A stretch of DNA of 21,936 nt from Burkholderiaceae bacterium (GCA_016710525.1 JADJVQ010000087.1:1-21936); one strand, 5' to 3'. Numbered from the stretch's first letter, positions 1 to 7,235 are shown. A program made the numbers and translations. The notes: generated from the letters alone by a model not told the origin.

Positions 1-9
1 GAGCACCCA

Positions 10-1230
10 ATGACGGGGCCGCTGGAAGGCGTGCGGATCGTCGACATCTCGAGCATGCTGATGGCGCCCTACGCCACCCAGATCCTGGGCGACATGGGGG
101 CCGATGTGATCAAGGTCGAATCGCCCGGCGGCGATCCGGTGCGCGGGATCGGGCCGATGCGCCACGCGGGCATGGGCGCGATCTTCCTGAACATCAACCG
201 CAGCAAACGCAGCCTGGTCCTCGACCTGAAGCAGCCGGCGGGGCTGGCGGCCGCCTTCGATCTGATCCGCTCGGCCGATGTGGTGGTCACCAACGTGCGC
301 CCGGCGGCGATGGCGCGCCTGGGCCTGGGCTACGAGGCGGTGTCGGCGGTCAATCCGCGCATCATTTACGCCGGGCTGTTCGGCTACGGGCAAAGCGGAC
401 CCTACGCGGCCAAACCCGCGTTCGACGACCTGATCCAGGGCGCGGTGGCCGTGCCCTGGCTGTCGCACATGGCCGATGGCGGCGAGCCGCGCTACTCGCC
501 CACGGCCTTCGTGGATAGGGGCGTCGCGCTGTGGGCGGTCGGGCAGATCAGTGCCGCGCTGTTCAGCCGCAGCCGCACCGGGCAGGGCCAGAAGATCGAG
601 GTGCCGATGTTCGAGATGATGGCCAGCTTCGTGCTGGGCGACCATCTCGCCGGGCATACCTTCGATCCGCCGATCGGCGCGCTGGGTTACCCGCGCATGC
701 TCAACCCGGATCGCCGCCCGTACCGCACGCAGGACGGCTTCGTGTGCGCGATGATCTACACCGATGGGCACTGGCGATCGTTCTTCCGGGCGCTGGGCCG
801 CGAGGCCGAGTTCGAAGCCGATCCGCGCTACGCCAGCATGACCGCGCGCACCGAGCACATCGGCGCGCTGTACCAGGAGCTGGCACAACTGCTGCTCACC
901 CGGACCACCGCCCAGTGGCTCGAGCTGTTCAGCAAGGCCGATGTGCCGGCCATGCCGCTGCATACCCCCGACTCGCTGCTGGCCGACCCGCACCTGGAGG
1001 CCACCAGCTTCTTCTCGTTCGGCGAGCATCCCAGCGAAGGGCGCCTGCGCCAGATGGCTTACCCCAGCACGTGGTCGGATTCGCAGCCAGCGCAAACCCG
1101 CCACGCGCCGCGCCTGGGCGAGCACAGCCTCGAGGTGCTGCGCGACATCGGCTACAGCGACGAACGGATCGAGGCACTCATCGCGGGCGGCGTCACCGCT
1201 TCGCCAGCGCCGCCGGCCGGGCCGGGATGA
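10..1230 (+). CDS. CaiB/BaiF family (class III) CoA-transferase
   Basis: This 406-residue protein has the usual length and layout of family III CoA-transferases, which move CoA from an acyl-CoA donor to a carboxylic acid. The N-terminus holds the typical opening GVRIVDISSMLMAPY and GADVIKVE (residues 7-37), followed by NRSKRSLVLDLK (63-74) and the GYGQSGPY stretch (125-132). Asp169 in PTAFVDRG lies exactly where the family's catalytic aspartate (Asp169 of formyl-CoA transferase) is expected. The start at 10 matches the family N-terminus, although the frame is open to the window edge, so a slightly earlier start cannot be excluded. It is the first visible gene of a rightward cluster with a CitE-like lyase and an SDR. 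The acid substrate cannot be read from sequence; C5 dicarboxylates are a reasonable guess from the neighbours. Confidence 0.93.
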   Translation: MTGPLEGVRIVDISSMLMAPYATQILGDMGADVIKVESPGGDPVRGIGPMRHAGMGAIFLNINRSKRSLVLDLKQPAGLAAAFDLIRSADVVVTNVRPAAMARLGLGYEAVSAVNPRIIYAGLFGYGQSGPYAAKPAFDDLIQGAVAVPWLSHMADGGEPRYSPTAFVDRGVALWAVGQISAALFSRSRTGQGQKIEVPMFEMMASFVLGDHLAGHTFDPPIGALGYPRMLNPDRRPYRTQDGFVCAMIYTDGHWRSFFRALGREAEFEADPRYASMTARTEHIGALYQELAQLLLTRTTAQWLELFSKADVPAMPLHTPDSLLADPHLEATSFFSFGEHPSEGRLRQMAYPSTWSDSQPAQTRHAPRLGEHSLEVLRDIGYSDERIEALIAGGVTASPAPPAGPG

Positions 1231-1503
1231 TCCCGCGCACGACCCCAAATCACAGCCGCTTCGCACCTCCTCAGGATTCCACATCCCTCATTCACACCCC
1301 CATTCAGCGCCCCCAGGAAACCATGGGCACCCATGGCAATCAGGCATGCCGACATCCGATCAAGCACCGGTGTTCACGCGCACGATCCACGGCACCGCGC
1401 ATCAGGAGTGCGCGAGCAATCGCGCCGACGCGGGCTGTCGTGCTCGAACACTTCGGCTGACCGCGCGCCGGGCGCGTTCGCACGCTATGCGCAAGAGGCC
1501 GGC
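1231..1503. other. Intergenic gap between CoA-transferase and lyase genes
   Basis: About 270 bases separate the CoA-transferase stop from the lyase start. An open frame runs upstream of the lyase from 1333, but its predicted residues are unlike any lyase N-terminus, so it was not used as the start. The only clear signal is a purine-rich stretch (aagagg) shortly before 1504, consistent with a ribosome binding site. No convincing terminator, promoter or RNA gene was found. Confidence 0.4.
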
Positions 1504-2400
1504 ATGATCATCCGCTCCTGGCTGTTCGTCCCCGGCGACAGCGAACGCAAGCAGGCCAAGGGGCGCGAGAACCCGGCCGACGCGCTGATCCTCGATCTCG
1601 AGGACTCGGTCGCGCAGGATCGCCAGCAGGTGGCACGCGATCAGGTCCGCGCCTTTCTTCAGGCCAATCCCGACCGCTCGCGCCAGCAGCTGTGGGTTCG
1701 CATCAACCCGCTCGACACCGACGCCTCGCTGCCCGATCTCGCGGCGGTGATGCCGGGCGCCCCGGACGGCATCTGCCTGCCCAAGCCGTATTCGGCGGCC
1801 GATATCGACACGCTGTCGAAGTACCTCGACGCGCTCGAGGCACGCGAAGGCCTGGCGCGCGGCTCGACCAAGATCCTGAGCGTGGCCACCGAAACCGCCG
1901 CCTCGCTGCTCACGTTCCACACCTACCTGAACAATCCGTCCGCACGCCTGGTCGCGATGACCTGGGGCGGCGAAGACCTGGCCGCCGCGCTGGGCGCCAG
2001 CGACAACCGCCATCCGGTCACCGGCGACTACGACGACCCCTACCTGATGGCCAAGTCCCTGTGCCTGGCCGCCGCGCGCGCGATCGGCGCGCAGCCGGTG
2101 GGCGTGGTGTATGTCGACTATCGCAACCTCGAGGGCCTGGCGGCCGAATGCCAGCGCGACCGCCGTGCCGGCTTCATCGGCAAGATCGCGATCCATCCGG
2201 ACCAGGCCGACGTGATCAACCGCGCGTTCACGCCGTCCGATGCCGAGATCGCCCACGCCCGGCGCGTGGTCGATGTGTTCGAGCGCAATCCGGGCGTGGG
2301 AACCGCGGGCCTGGACGGCAAGATGCTCGACATGCCGCACCTGAAGCAGGCCCGCAACCTGCTGGCGCTGGCCGAACAGATCTCACGACCGAGGAGCTGA
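1504..2400 (+). CDS. HpcH/HpaI/CitE-like CoA-ester lyase
   Basis: This 298-residue protein belongs to the CitE-like branch of the HpcH/HpaI aldolase family. These Mg-dependent TIM-barrel lyases cleave CoA esters such as citramalyl-CoA or malyl-CoA to acetyl-CoA plus an oxo acid. Visible signatures are the start IIRSWLFVPGDSERK, the DALILDLEDSV strand, WVRINPLD, CLPKPYSAADI, the acidic ATETAAS strand and the hallmark WGGEDLAAALG. IGKIAIHPDQADVIN near the C-terminus is also typical. The start at 1504 puts LFVPGD at the usual place and follows a purine-rich binding site. The SDR begins two bases after its stop, so the two are almost certainly co-transcribed. With the upstream CoA-transferase it suggests a CoA-dependent dicarboxylate pathway. 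Confidence 0.92.
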   Translation: MIIRSWLFVPGDSERKQAKGRENPADALILDLEDSVAQDRQQVARDQVRAFLQANPDRSRQQLWVRINPLDTDASLPDLAAVMPGAPDGICLPKPYSAADIDTLSKYLDALEAREGLARGSTKILSVATETAASLLTFHTYLNNPSARLVAMTWGGEDLAAALGASDNRHPVTGDYDDPYLMAKSLCLAAARAIGAQPVGVVYVDYRNLEGLAAECQRDRRAGFIGKIAIHPDQADVINRAFTPSDAEIAHARRVVDVFERNPGVGTAGLDGKMLDMPHLKQARNLLALAEQISRPRS

Positions 2401-2402
2401 GC

Positions 2403-3176
2403 ATGCACAACCCGATGAGCCTGGAGAACCAAACCATCATCGTCACCGGCGCCGCCCAAGGCATCGGCGAGGGGGTCGCGAAACTCGTCGTCGGCCTCGG
2501 CGGCCGGGTGATCCTGGTCGACCGGCAGGCCGACAAGGTGAACGCACTGGCGCAGACGCTGGGCAGCGCGCGGGCGCAGGCCTACGCCGGCTCGGTGGCC
2601 GATCCGGCCTTCGTGCAGGACCTGGTTGCGCGGGTGGCCGACAGCCACGGCGCGATCCACGGCCTGGTCAACAATGCCGGCATCGTTCGCGCGGCGATGA
2701 TCAGCAAGATGTCGGTCGAGGCCTGGCAGCAGGTGATCGATGTGAATCTGTCGGGCGTCTTCTACTGCCTGCAGGCGGTGGGGCGCCACATGCTCGAGCG
2801 GGCCGAGGCCGGCGACACCAGCCCCGCGTCGATCGTGAACATCTCGTCGGATGCGGGCCGGCGCGGCACGATCGGGCAGATCAACTATGGCGCCGCGAAG
2901 TCCGGCGTCATGGGCATCACGATGAGCGCGGCCCGCGAATGGGCGGGCAAGGGCATCCGGGTGAACTCGATCTGCTTCGGCGTGGTCGAGACCGAAATGA
3001 CCGAAACCGTCCGGTCGGAGAAGTTCCGCGACCGTCTGCTGGCGCAGGTTCCGATGGGGCGGTTTTCAACTCCGGACGAAGTCTCGCAGCCGGTGTGCTT
3101 TCTGCTGTCTCAGGCCGCCAGCTACATCACCGGCCAGCATCTGTCGGTGAACGGGGGTTATACGATCGGGGTTTAG
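2403..3176 (+). CDS. SDR family NAD(P)-dependent oxidoreductase
   Basis: This 257-residue protein is a classical short-chain dehydrogenase/reductase. It has the cofactor motif TGAAQGIG (residues 15-22), the NNAG motif, the catalytic Ser in NISSDAG, and the YxxxK pair in NYGAAKSG. The C-terminal SYITGQHLSVNGGYTIGV ends the fold as in FabG-like enzymes. The start lies two bases after the lyase stop, with a gaggagc ribosome binding site inside the end of the lyase gene, so the genes are translationally linked. It probably oxidises or reduces a hydroxy or oxo intermediate of the same pathway. Annotation as 3-oxoacyl-ACP reductase is common for such proteins, but the operon context makes a catabolic role more likely. 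Confidence 0.93.
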   Translation: MHNPMSLENQTIIVTGAAQGIGEGVAKLVVGLGGRVILVDRQADKVNALAQTLGSARAQAYAGSVADPAFVQDLVARVADSHGAIHGLVNNAGIVRAAMISKMSVEAWQQVIDVNLSGVFYCLQAVGRHMLERAEAGDTSPASIVNISSDAGRRGTIGQINYGAAKSGVMGITMSAAREWAGKGIRVNSICFGVVETEMTETVRSEKFRDRLLAQVPMGRFSTPDEVSQPVCFLLSQAASYITGQHLSVNGGYTIGV

Positions 3177-3191
3177 CGCATCGGGTTCGGC

Positions 3192-4073
3192 TTACCGGGC
3201 AGCGGGGCCGGCCTTCGCGCCAGGCCGGCCGCTGCGGCGCGACGATGCTTGAACCACCTCCGGGCCGCCCAGCACTCGGGTCAGTGCCTCGGCGGTCTCG
3301 CGCACCCGTTGCTCGTTGTGGGCGCGATTTGCCGCCATGCGCACAGCGGGTCCGGCGATCAGCACGCCGGCAACCACCTCGCCGCTCGAGTCCGACACCG
3401 CAGCGGCCAGGCCTTCGGCGTCCTGAATGCGTTCGCCGCGGTTGCGGCCGATGCCGTCATTCCGAATGCGGCGCAGCTCCGCGCGAAGCCGGGTAGCGTC
3501 GGTGATGGTAGTGGGCGTAAACCGAACGAGCGGATGTGCCTGCAGATAGCGTTCGAGCCGCTCCGGTGCAAAATGGCTGAGGAGCACCTTGCCCAAGGCG
3601 GTGCAGTGAAGCTCGCGCCGTTCGCCCACCGTGACCGCGTAGCGGATGGAATTGGCGCTGTCCACTTTGTCCAGGTAGACGACCCGATCAGCGTCCCTCG
3701 GCGAGTGCGCCCAGCACAGCGGTCTCGCCGGTAGCCGCGGCGGGTCGGCCAGAAACGGTCGGGCCAGTTCGATGAGTTCGCGCCCGGCCAGTGTGCGCAT
3801 CGCCAGCGCGAACATGCGCGTGCCCAGGTGGAACCGGCCCGCGCTGTCGCGCCTCAGGCAGCCCTCGGCCAGCAGCGCATTGCACAGTCCCACCAGACTG
3901 GTCTTGGGCGCGGCTGCAAAGCCGGCGAGCTCGGACAGCGTGGCGCCATCATGCTGCGCCGCCAGGCATTCGAAAATGGCCATGACACGGCCCACCGATT
4001 GCGGCCCTGGGGCGGGGCCGCGCTCGGCAGTGGGTTCGGCGGGCAGATCGGCGCGAGATTTGGGCGTACGCAT
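3192..4073 (-). CDS. IclR family transcriptional regulator (with an out-of-frame internal segment)
   Basis: The 293-residue product has an N-terminal winged helix (SVGRVMAIFECLA to GRFHLGTRMFALA, about residues 26-90) and a C-terminal effector-binding domain (RVVYLDKVDSANSIRY, HCTALGKVLLSHF, AVSDSSGEVVAGVLIAGP). IclR proteins commonly control adjacent catabolic operons, and this one converges on the CoA-transferase/lyase/SDR cluster. About 18 residues in the middle (nucleotides about 3690-3743) read as proline/arginine-rich text unlike the family. The same bases in another frame read AAATGETAVLGALAEGR, the expected IclR sequence. A missing base near 3743 and an extra base near 3690 explain this; removing the extra base gives EGRDRVVYLDKVDS, the family consensus. 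The frame stays open, so a full-length protein would be made, but with a corrupted stretch in the ligand domain unless these are sequencing errors. Confidence 0.88.
   Translation of the reverse strand: MRTPKSRADLPAEPTAERGPAPGPQSVGRVMAIFECLAAQHDGATLSELAGFAAAPKTSLVGLCNALLAEGCLRRDSAGRFHLGTRMFALAMRTLAGRELIELARPFLADPPRLPARPLCWAHSPRDADRVVYLDKVDSANSIRYAVTVGERRELHCTALGKVLLSHFAPERLERYLQAHPLVRFTPTTITDATRLRAELRRIRNDGIGRNRGERIQDAEGLAAAVSDSSGEVVAGVLIAGPAVRMAANRAHNEQRVRETAEALTRVLGGPEVVQASSRRSGRPGAKAGPAAR
3206..3230. repeat. Inverted repeat between convergent SDR and IclR genes
   Basis: Two copies of GGCCGGCC (3206-3213 and 3223-3230) flank a 9-base loop and can form an 8-bp GC stem. It lies in the last codons of the iclR-like gene, about 30 bases past the SDR stop, where a shared terminator for two convergent genes would be expected. 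There is no T-tract on either side, so an intrinsic terminator is not proven. In DNA this GC-rich the hairpin could also be chance. Confidence 0.3.
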
Positions 4074-4092
4074 ATTCGAACAAAATCCGAAT
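4074..4092. promoter_or_regulatory. Candidate IclR-type operator abutting the iclR-like start codon
   Basis: An imperfect inverted repeat sits directly upstream of the leftward regulator's start: ATTCGAA (4074-4080) and TCCGAAT (4086-4092), 7-base arms with one mismatch and a 5-base spacer. The surrounding bases are distinctly A/T-rich against a GC-rich background. Palindromes of this size next to the gene are typical of autoregulating IclR proteins. It lies between the regulator and the rightward lipoprotein gene. Binding is inferred only from symmetry and position. Confidence 0.4.
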
Positions 4093-4254
4093 TTGAGAAT
4101 CTAGCCCCGAAGCGCGCAAACATCAACGCCGCGTGGTGCTATCGCAGGCGTGCGGCCTGGCCGCATACTGCTGTCAACGCAGGCTCCCTGCTTGCGATCC
4201 CTCCAGGCATGCCGCCGAACGCGCGTTCGCCGACCTCGATCGGAAGCTGGGCCG

Positions 4255-5472
4255 ATGAAGAGACTGCTGTCGATATGCCTGAGCACGCTGGCCATCGCGT
4301 GCTCGGCCCAGCCCCGCCTGACCGAGCGTGCGCTGGCCGACATCGCCCGAATCAGCGTGCCCGCCCATCTCGCGAACGAAGACAAGATCACCGTGCTGAT
4401 CGAACCGTCGACGCTCTCGACCCGCGAGCAGAGCCTCTATCGGTCGGATCTGATGGAGCGGCTCACCTTCGGGTTTTCGTCGACCTACCTGTGGGCCTCG
4501 ATGGGCAGCATCACCGCCTATCGGCAGCAGCTGATCGTGTCGGTGATGGCGCCGGACGCCTCCGACGAGGAGTACAACACGCCGCCGCGCCGGATGGCCA
4601 TCAGCTACGAGCAGCGCAAGAAGCTGCCCGCCCGCACGCTCGGCACGGGCACGCTGACCGCCTTCGAGGGCACCTACACACGTGGCAGCGTGACCGAGCC
4701 GGCCTATCAGTTCCTGTACGCCGATCGGGCGCGCCGGCTGCAGCTGGTGTGGCACGCGGTTCGCAAGGAGGTCGACCTGGACACCGGTGTTGCGCAGATC
4801 GAGCGCATCGCATCGTCGTTTCGCCTCGTCCGCGATCCGCTGGCCTGGTTCGCGGCGATGCGCGATGCGCCGCGCCAGGAGGCCGAGCTGCGCGCCGGCC
4901 GGCTGGCGATGGTGAAGGCGATGTTGTTTATTCGGAGCGGGGGCTTCGGCGTGCTGGAGCCCGGCCAACCGGTGCTGCGCAATGGGGTGTACCTGGAGTG
5001 GATGTCCGACCCCGAGCCGCGCTATCAGCTGCTCGTGCCGCTGGGGCGGGTGCGCGCGGCGGCGAATGGGTCGGTGGTCGATCGGCCGCGGCCGCTGCGC
5101 AATGTCGGCGGCAGTTCGGCGGGCGCAGAAACAGCGGGCGGTGCAACAGGGGGAAGTACGACGGCGGGCAGCGCATCAGTCCGGCCGCTGGCCGGCACCC
5201 TCGGCTGGCGCGAAATCTCGGACGGCGATTGGGTGTTCTCGAACCGCGACAACGCCTATCTGCCGTTAAAGGGGGTCGGCGCGCTGCTGGCCGCGCGCCA
5301 GCAGGATCCTGGCTTCGTGTACTTCTACTATTCGGCCACCGTGCGGTTGGAAGAAGAGTCCGACGACCGGCTGCTCACCTCATTGAGCTGGTTTCTCGAC
5401 AGCGTGCCGGATGTCCAGGCGCGCTGGCGCGATGGCAGATTGGTCGGTCCGGGCAAGCCGGAGCGGGACTGA
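4255..5472 (+). CDS. Uncharacterised predicted lipoprotein/secreted protein, 405 aa
   Basis: I do not recognise the family. The protein starts MKRLLSICLSTLAIACSAQ: a short basic N-region, a hydrophobic stretch and a cysteine at position 16 in an acceptable but non-canonical lipobox (A-I-A-C), so it is probably exported and perhaps lipidated. The body (about residues 20-280) looks globular and mixed alpha/beta. A Gly/Ser/Ala/Thr-rich low-complexity linker follows (about 284-310), then a compact C-terminal part with GDWVFSNRDNAYLPLKG and FVYFYYSATVRLEEES. The start at 4255 is chosen because it yields the signal peptide; the open frame extends upstream to 4150 without one. A ggaag stretch lies about 10 bases upstream. 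It appears monocistronic. Immediately after its stop, in the same frame, lies a vapB fragment, so a rearrangement boundary sits at its 3' end. Confidence 0.75.
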   Translation: MKRLLSICLSTLAIACSAQPRLTERALADIARISVPAHLANEDKITVLIEPSTLSTREQSLYRSDLMERLTFGFSSTYLWASMGSITAYRQQLIVSVMAPDASDEEYNTPPRRMAISYEQRKKLPARTLGTGTLTAFEGTYTRGSVTEPAYQFLYADRARRLQLVWHAVRKEVDLDTGVAQIERIASSFRLVRDPLAWFAAMRDAPRQEAELRAGRLAMVKAMLFIRSGGFGVLEPGQPVLRNGVYLEWMSDPEPRYQLLVPLGRVRAAANGSVVDRPRPLRNVGGSSAGAETAGGATGGSTTAGSASVRPLAGTLGWREISDGDWVFSNRDNAYLPLKGVGALLAARQQDPGFVYFYYSATVRLEEESDDRLLTSLSWFLDSVPDVQARWRDGRLVGPGKPERD

Positions 5473-5559
5473 GTCGAGCAGCGGCGAATCGTGGAACTCA
5501 TGGGCAAGCTGGAGTGGGACGACACGTTCGACTACAAGGCCGAGCGATCGCGGTCATGA
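5473..5559 (+). pseudogene. Truncated VapB-type antitoxin (C-terminal fragment)
   Basis: Starting directly after the preceding stop codon and in the same frame, 28 codons read like the C-terminal tail of a VapB antitoxin: RIVELMGKLEWDDTFDYKAE, then a basic end. This resembles the LxGKxxWxGD-type tails of VapB proteins. The DNA-binding N-terminal part is absent, so the fragment cannot act as an antitoxin. Its stop overlaps the vapC-like ATG (ATGA overlap), the usual vapBC arrangement, which supports the identification. The left edge marks a deletion or insertion boundary. Confidence 0.6.
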
Positions 5560-5965
5560 CTTTTCTTGTCGATACGAGCGTCTGGTCCCTCGCGCTGCGA
5601 CGAGACGCCAGCGCGTCGAGCCGAGTGCAACAACTCAGGTGCTGTCAGGGGCTGATATCGTCGTGACCAGGGCTCGTACTGCGGGACTGCTGCAGGGCTT
5701 TTTCCGCGCCGAGCCAGCGCGCAAATCATCGACGCCTTGCTGCGCACTACTCCAGCCCGACCGCGAAGACCACATCCTCGCCGCTGCGCTGCGAATCACC
5801 TGTCGTCGAGCCGGAATTCAGGTTGGCACCATTGATGCGCTGCTCGCGCAGCTGTGCATCCGGCACGAACTGACGCTCCTCAGTACCGACAACGACTTCA
5901 AGCTCGCGTCGAAGCACTGCGCGCTGCGCGTTTGGACGCCAAGGCCGAGCGCGCGCCGCAAGTAA
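5556..5965 (+). pseudogene. VapC-type PIN-domain toxin, frameshifted remnant
   Basis: The frame opens with MTFLVDTSVWSLALRRDA, a classic PIN-domain start with the first catalytic aspartate (Asp6), and stops at 5666. Recognisable VapC text continues in another frame up to the stop at 5965: LSGADIVVT, LLQGF, DREDHILAAALRITCRRAG, GTIDALLAQLCIRHELTLL and STDNDFKLA, including two later catalytic aspartates. A middle piece (about 5702-5750) reads QIIDALLRTTPA in yet another frame. So at least three frame changes are present (near 5640, 5702 and 5750). The mid-domain Glu usually found before LLQGF is replaced by Gly. With its antitoxin also truncated, this is a dead vapBC locus. Confidence 0.8.
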
Positions 5966-5972
5966 CGGCCGG

Positions 5973-6569
5973 CTAATCCAGCAGACCGACGAACCCCGGC
6001 AGCCCGCGAACCCGGTCAAGCCACGCAAGAATTCCCGGGCAGCCGCCCAAGTCCACATCGCCATCACCCGCGTGGGCCAAGCTGGGGAAGGCCGCGATAT
6101 CCGCCACCGTGGGGTGATCCAGCGCCAGCCACTGCCTCCCGCGCAGCCGCTCCTCAAAGAGCTGCAGCGCCCGCTCGGTGTTGTTCGCCTGCGTGTCGCC
6201 GGTCACGCACAGGAACGGCGCCCTCTTGCGCAGCCGCGCTTCGTACGGGCCCAGCCGCAACTCGTACGCGCTGGCCGCCAGCCAGGCGTTCACCAGCGCT
6301 TCGTCCTCGGGCTGCGTGGGCATCCATTGTTCGTTGCCATGGCGGCGCGCCAGCCAGACCAGGATCGCCTGCGAATCGCGCAGCGCGAGCGCTCCGGTGT
6401 CGAGCACCGGAATCTGGCCGAACGGATAACGCGCGAGCAGCTCCGGGGCACGATGCTCGCCCTTGCGGATGTCGACGGGCTGCCGGGTGTAGGGCACGCC
6501 GAGCAGAGCGAGAAGCAGCCGGACCTTGTAACAGTTCAGCGAGAAGCGGGAGTCGTAGAGGGTGATCAT
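5973..6569 (-). CDS. Glutathione S-transferase family protein
   Basis: The 198-residue protein has the two-domain GST layout. The N-terminal thioredoxin-like domain (about 1-78) shows ITLYDSRFSLNCYKVRLLL, the cis-proline motif GQIPVLDTGA and the glutathione-contacting DSQAILVWLA. The helical C-terminal domain contains HPTVADIAAFP, the conserved N-capping box and aspartate of GSTs. These enzymes conjugate or use glutathione, often in detoxification or in catabolic isomerisation and dehalogenation. The start at 6569 gives the standard N-terminus. It runs opposite to, and ends 8 bases from, the vapC remnant, and its start faces the parD promoter about 90 bases away. No partner gene indicates its substrate. 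Confidence 0.92.
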   Translation of the reverse strand: MITLYDSRFSLNCYKVRLLLALLGVPYTRQPVDIRKGEHRAPELLARYPFGQIPVLDTGALALRDSQAILVWLARRHGNEQWMPTQPEDEALVNAWLAASAYELRLGPYEARLRKRAPFLCVTGDTQANNTERALQLFEERLRGRQWLALDHPTVADIAAFPSLAHAGDGDVDLGGCPGILAWLDRVRGLPGFVGLLD

Positions 6570-6599
6570 GAGGCGGCCAGTCGATGCGGTTTAACCATG

Positions 6600-6638
6600 G
6601 GTCTGTATTGCCAAGGTCTGTATTGCCAAATTTTGCCA
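6600..6638. repeat. 15-bp tandem duplication with three TTGCCA boxes upstream of parD
   Basis: The 15-base unit ggtctgtattgccaa occurs twice head-to-tail (6600-6614 and 6615-6629). A third TTGCCAA follows 10 bases later, so TTGCCA boxes start at 6608, 6623 and 6633. The block lies in the gap between the divergent GST and parD genes. ParD-type antitoxins repress their own operons through repeated or palindromic sites, so these may be operator half-sites, or a duplicated -35 region. Confidence 0.6.
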
Positions 6639-6651
6639 AGTCTCCTACGCT
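6623..6651 (+). promoter_or_regulatory. Candidate sigma70 promoter for parDE
   Basis: TTGCCA (6623-6628, five of six consensus bases) is followed after 17 bases by TACGCT (6646-6651, three of six). Transcription would begin about seven bases on, essentially at the parD ATG (6658). There is no Shine-Dalgarno-like purine run before that ATG, so the mRNA may be leaderless. The -35 box coincides with the second TTGCCA repeat, so a repressor bound to the repeats would block polymerase. Confidence 0.45.
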
Positions 6652-6657
6652 GTCGCG

Positions 6658-6909
6658 ATGAGCACAATGAACATTTCCCTGCCCGACAGCCTCAAGGCGT
6701 TCGTCGACGAACAGGTCAGCCAGCGCGGTTATGGAACCAGCAGCGAATACGTCCGTGAGCTGATCCGCCGGGATCAGGACCGGCTCGCGCTGCGCTCATT
6801 GCTGCTGGCTGGTGCACAGTCCAAGCCGTCGGTGCCGGCAACCCCTGCTTACTTCGAGAGCTTGCGTGACCGGGTGCGCCGAGCGCCCAAAGGCCGCACG
6901 AAAGCGTGA
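6658..6909 (+). CDS. parD: ParD-family type II antitoxin
   Basis: This 83-residue protein starts MSTMNISLPDSLKAFVDEQV and continues YGTSSEYVRELIRRDQD, the ribbon-helix-helix DNA-binding domain typical of ParD (about residues 1-50). The C-terminal tail (SLLLAGAQSKPSVPATPAYF and a basic end) is the flexible part expected to wrap the toxin. Its stop overlaps the GTG start of the toxin gene, the classic antitoxin-first arrangement. It should neutralise ParE and repress the operon by binding the TTGCCA repeat block upstream. The second Met at codon 4 is an alternative start. The frame is complete and all expected positions look intact, unlike the vapBC remnant 1 kb upstream. Confidence 0.92.
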   Translation: MSTMNISLPDSLKAFVDEQVSQRGYGTSSEYVRELIRRDQDRLALRSLLLAGAQSKPSVPATPAYFESLRDRVRRAPKGRTKA

Positions 6910-7235
6910 AGAATAAGCCGGTCATTGCGCGCGAGCTGGCCGGTCGAGACGTGAATGACGCGATTGGTCACTACCTGAAAGAGGCGGGTGAGCCTGCCGC
7001 GCTGGGCTTCGTCGACGAACTCGAGCGAGCCTATGCCCACATCAGCCGCCATCCCGATACCGGTTCACCGCGCTACGCGCACGAATTGAACCTTCCGGGA
7101 CTGCGTGCGTGGTCACTGAAGCGCTACCCGTACCTGGTCTTCTACGTGAATCGAGCCGACCACATCGACGTCTGGCGCGTACTTCAAGGACGACGGGATG
7201 TTCCGGAGTGGCTGGTCGAGACTCAAGACGGGTAA
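6906..7235 (+). CDS. parE: ParE-family type II toxin (RelE/ParE superfamily)
   Basis: The 109-residue product has the RelE/ParE fold signature: two N-terminal helices with DVNDAIGHYLKEAGE and ALGFVDELERAYAHISRHP, then the strand region GLRAWSLKRYPYLVFYVNR and the ending IDVWRVLQGRRDVPEWL. The phrase RYPYLVFY followed by VLxGRRD is very characteristic of ParE. Members poison DNA gyrase. The start is a GTG overlapping the parD stop by four bases, indicating translational coupling. Length and motifs are normal, so the toxin is probably functional. Confidence 0.92.
   Translation: MKNKPVIARELAGRDVNDAIGHYLKEAGEPAALGFVDELERAYAHISRHPDTGSPRYAHELNLPGLRAWSLKRYPYLVFYVNRADHIDVWRVLQGRRDVPEWLVETQDG

Noticed and set aside
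1402..2340. 312-residue open frame on the minus strand
   Set aside because: It is antisense to the CoA-ester lyase, whose family motifs are unambiguous.
3828..5666. 612-residue open frame on the plus strand
   Set aside because: Only its last 37 codons (from 5556) are meaningful, as the start of the vapC remnant; the rest is a shadow of the IclR and lipoprotein genes.
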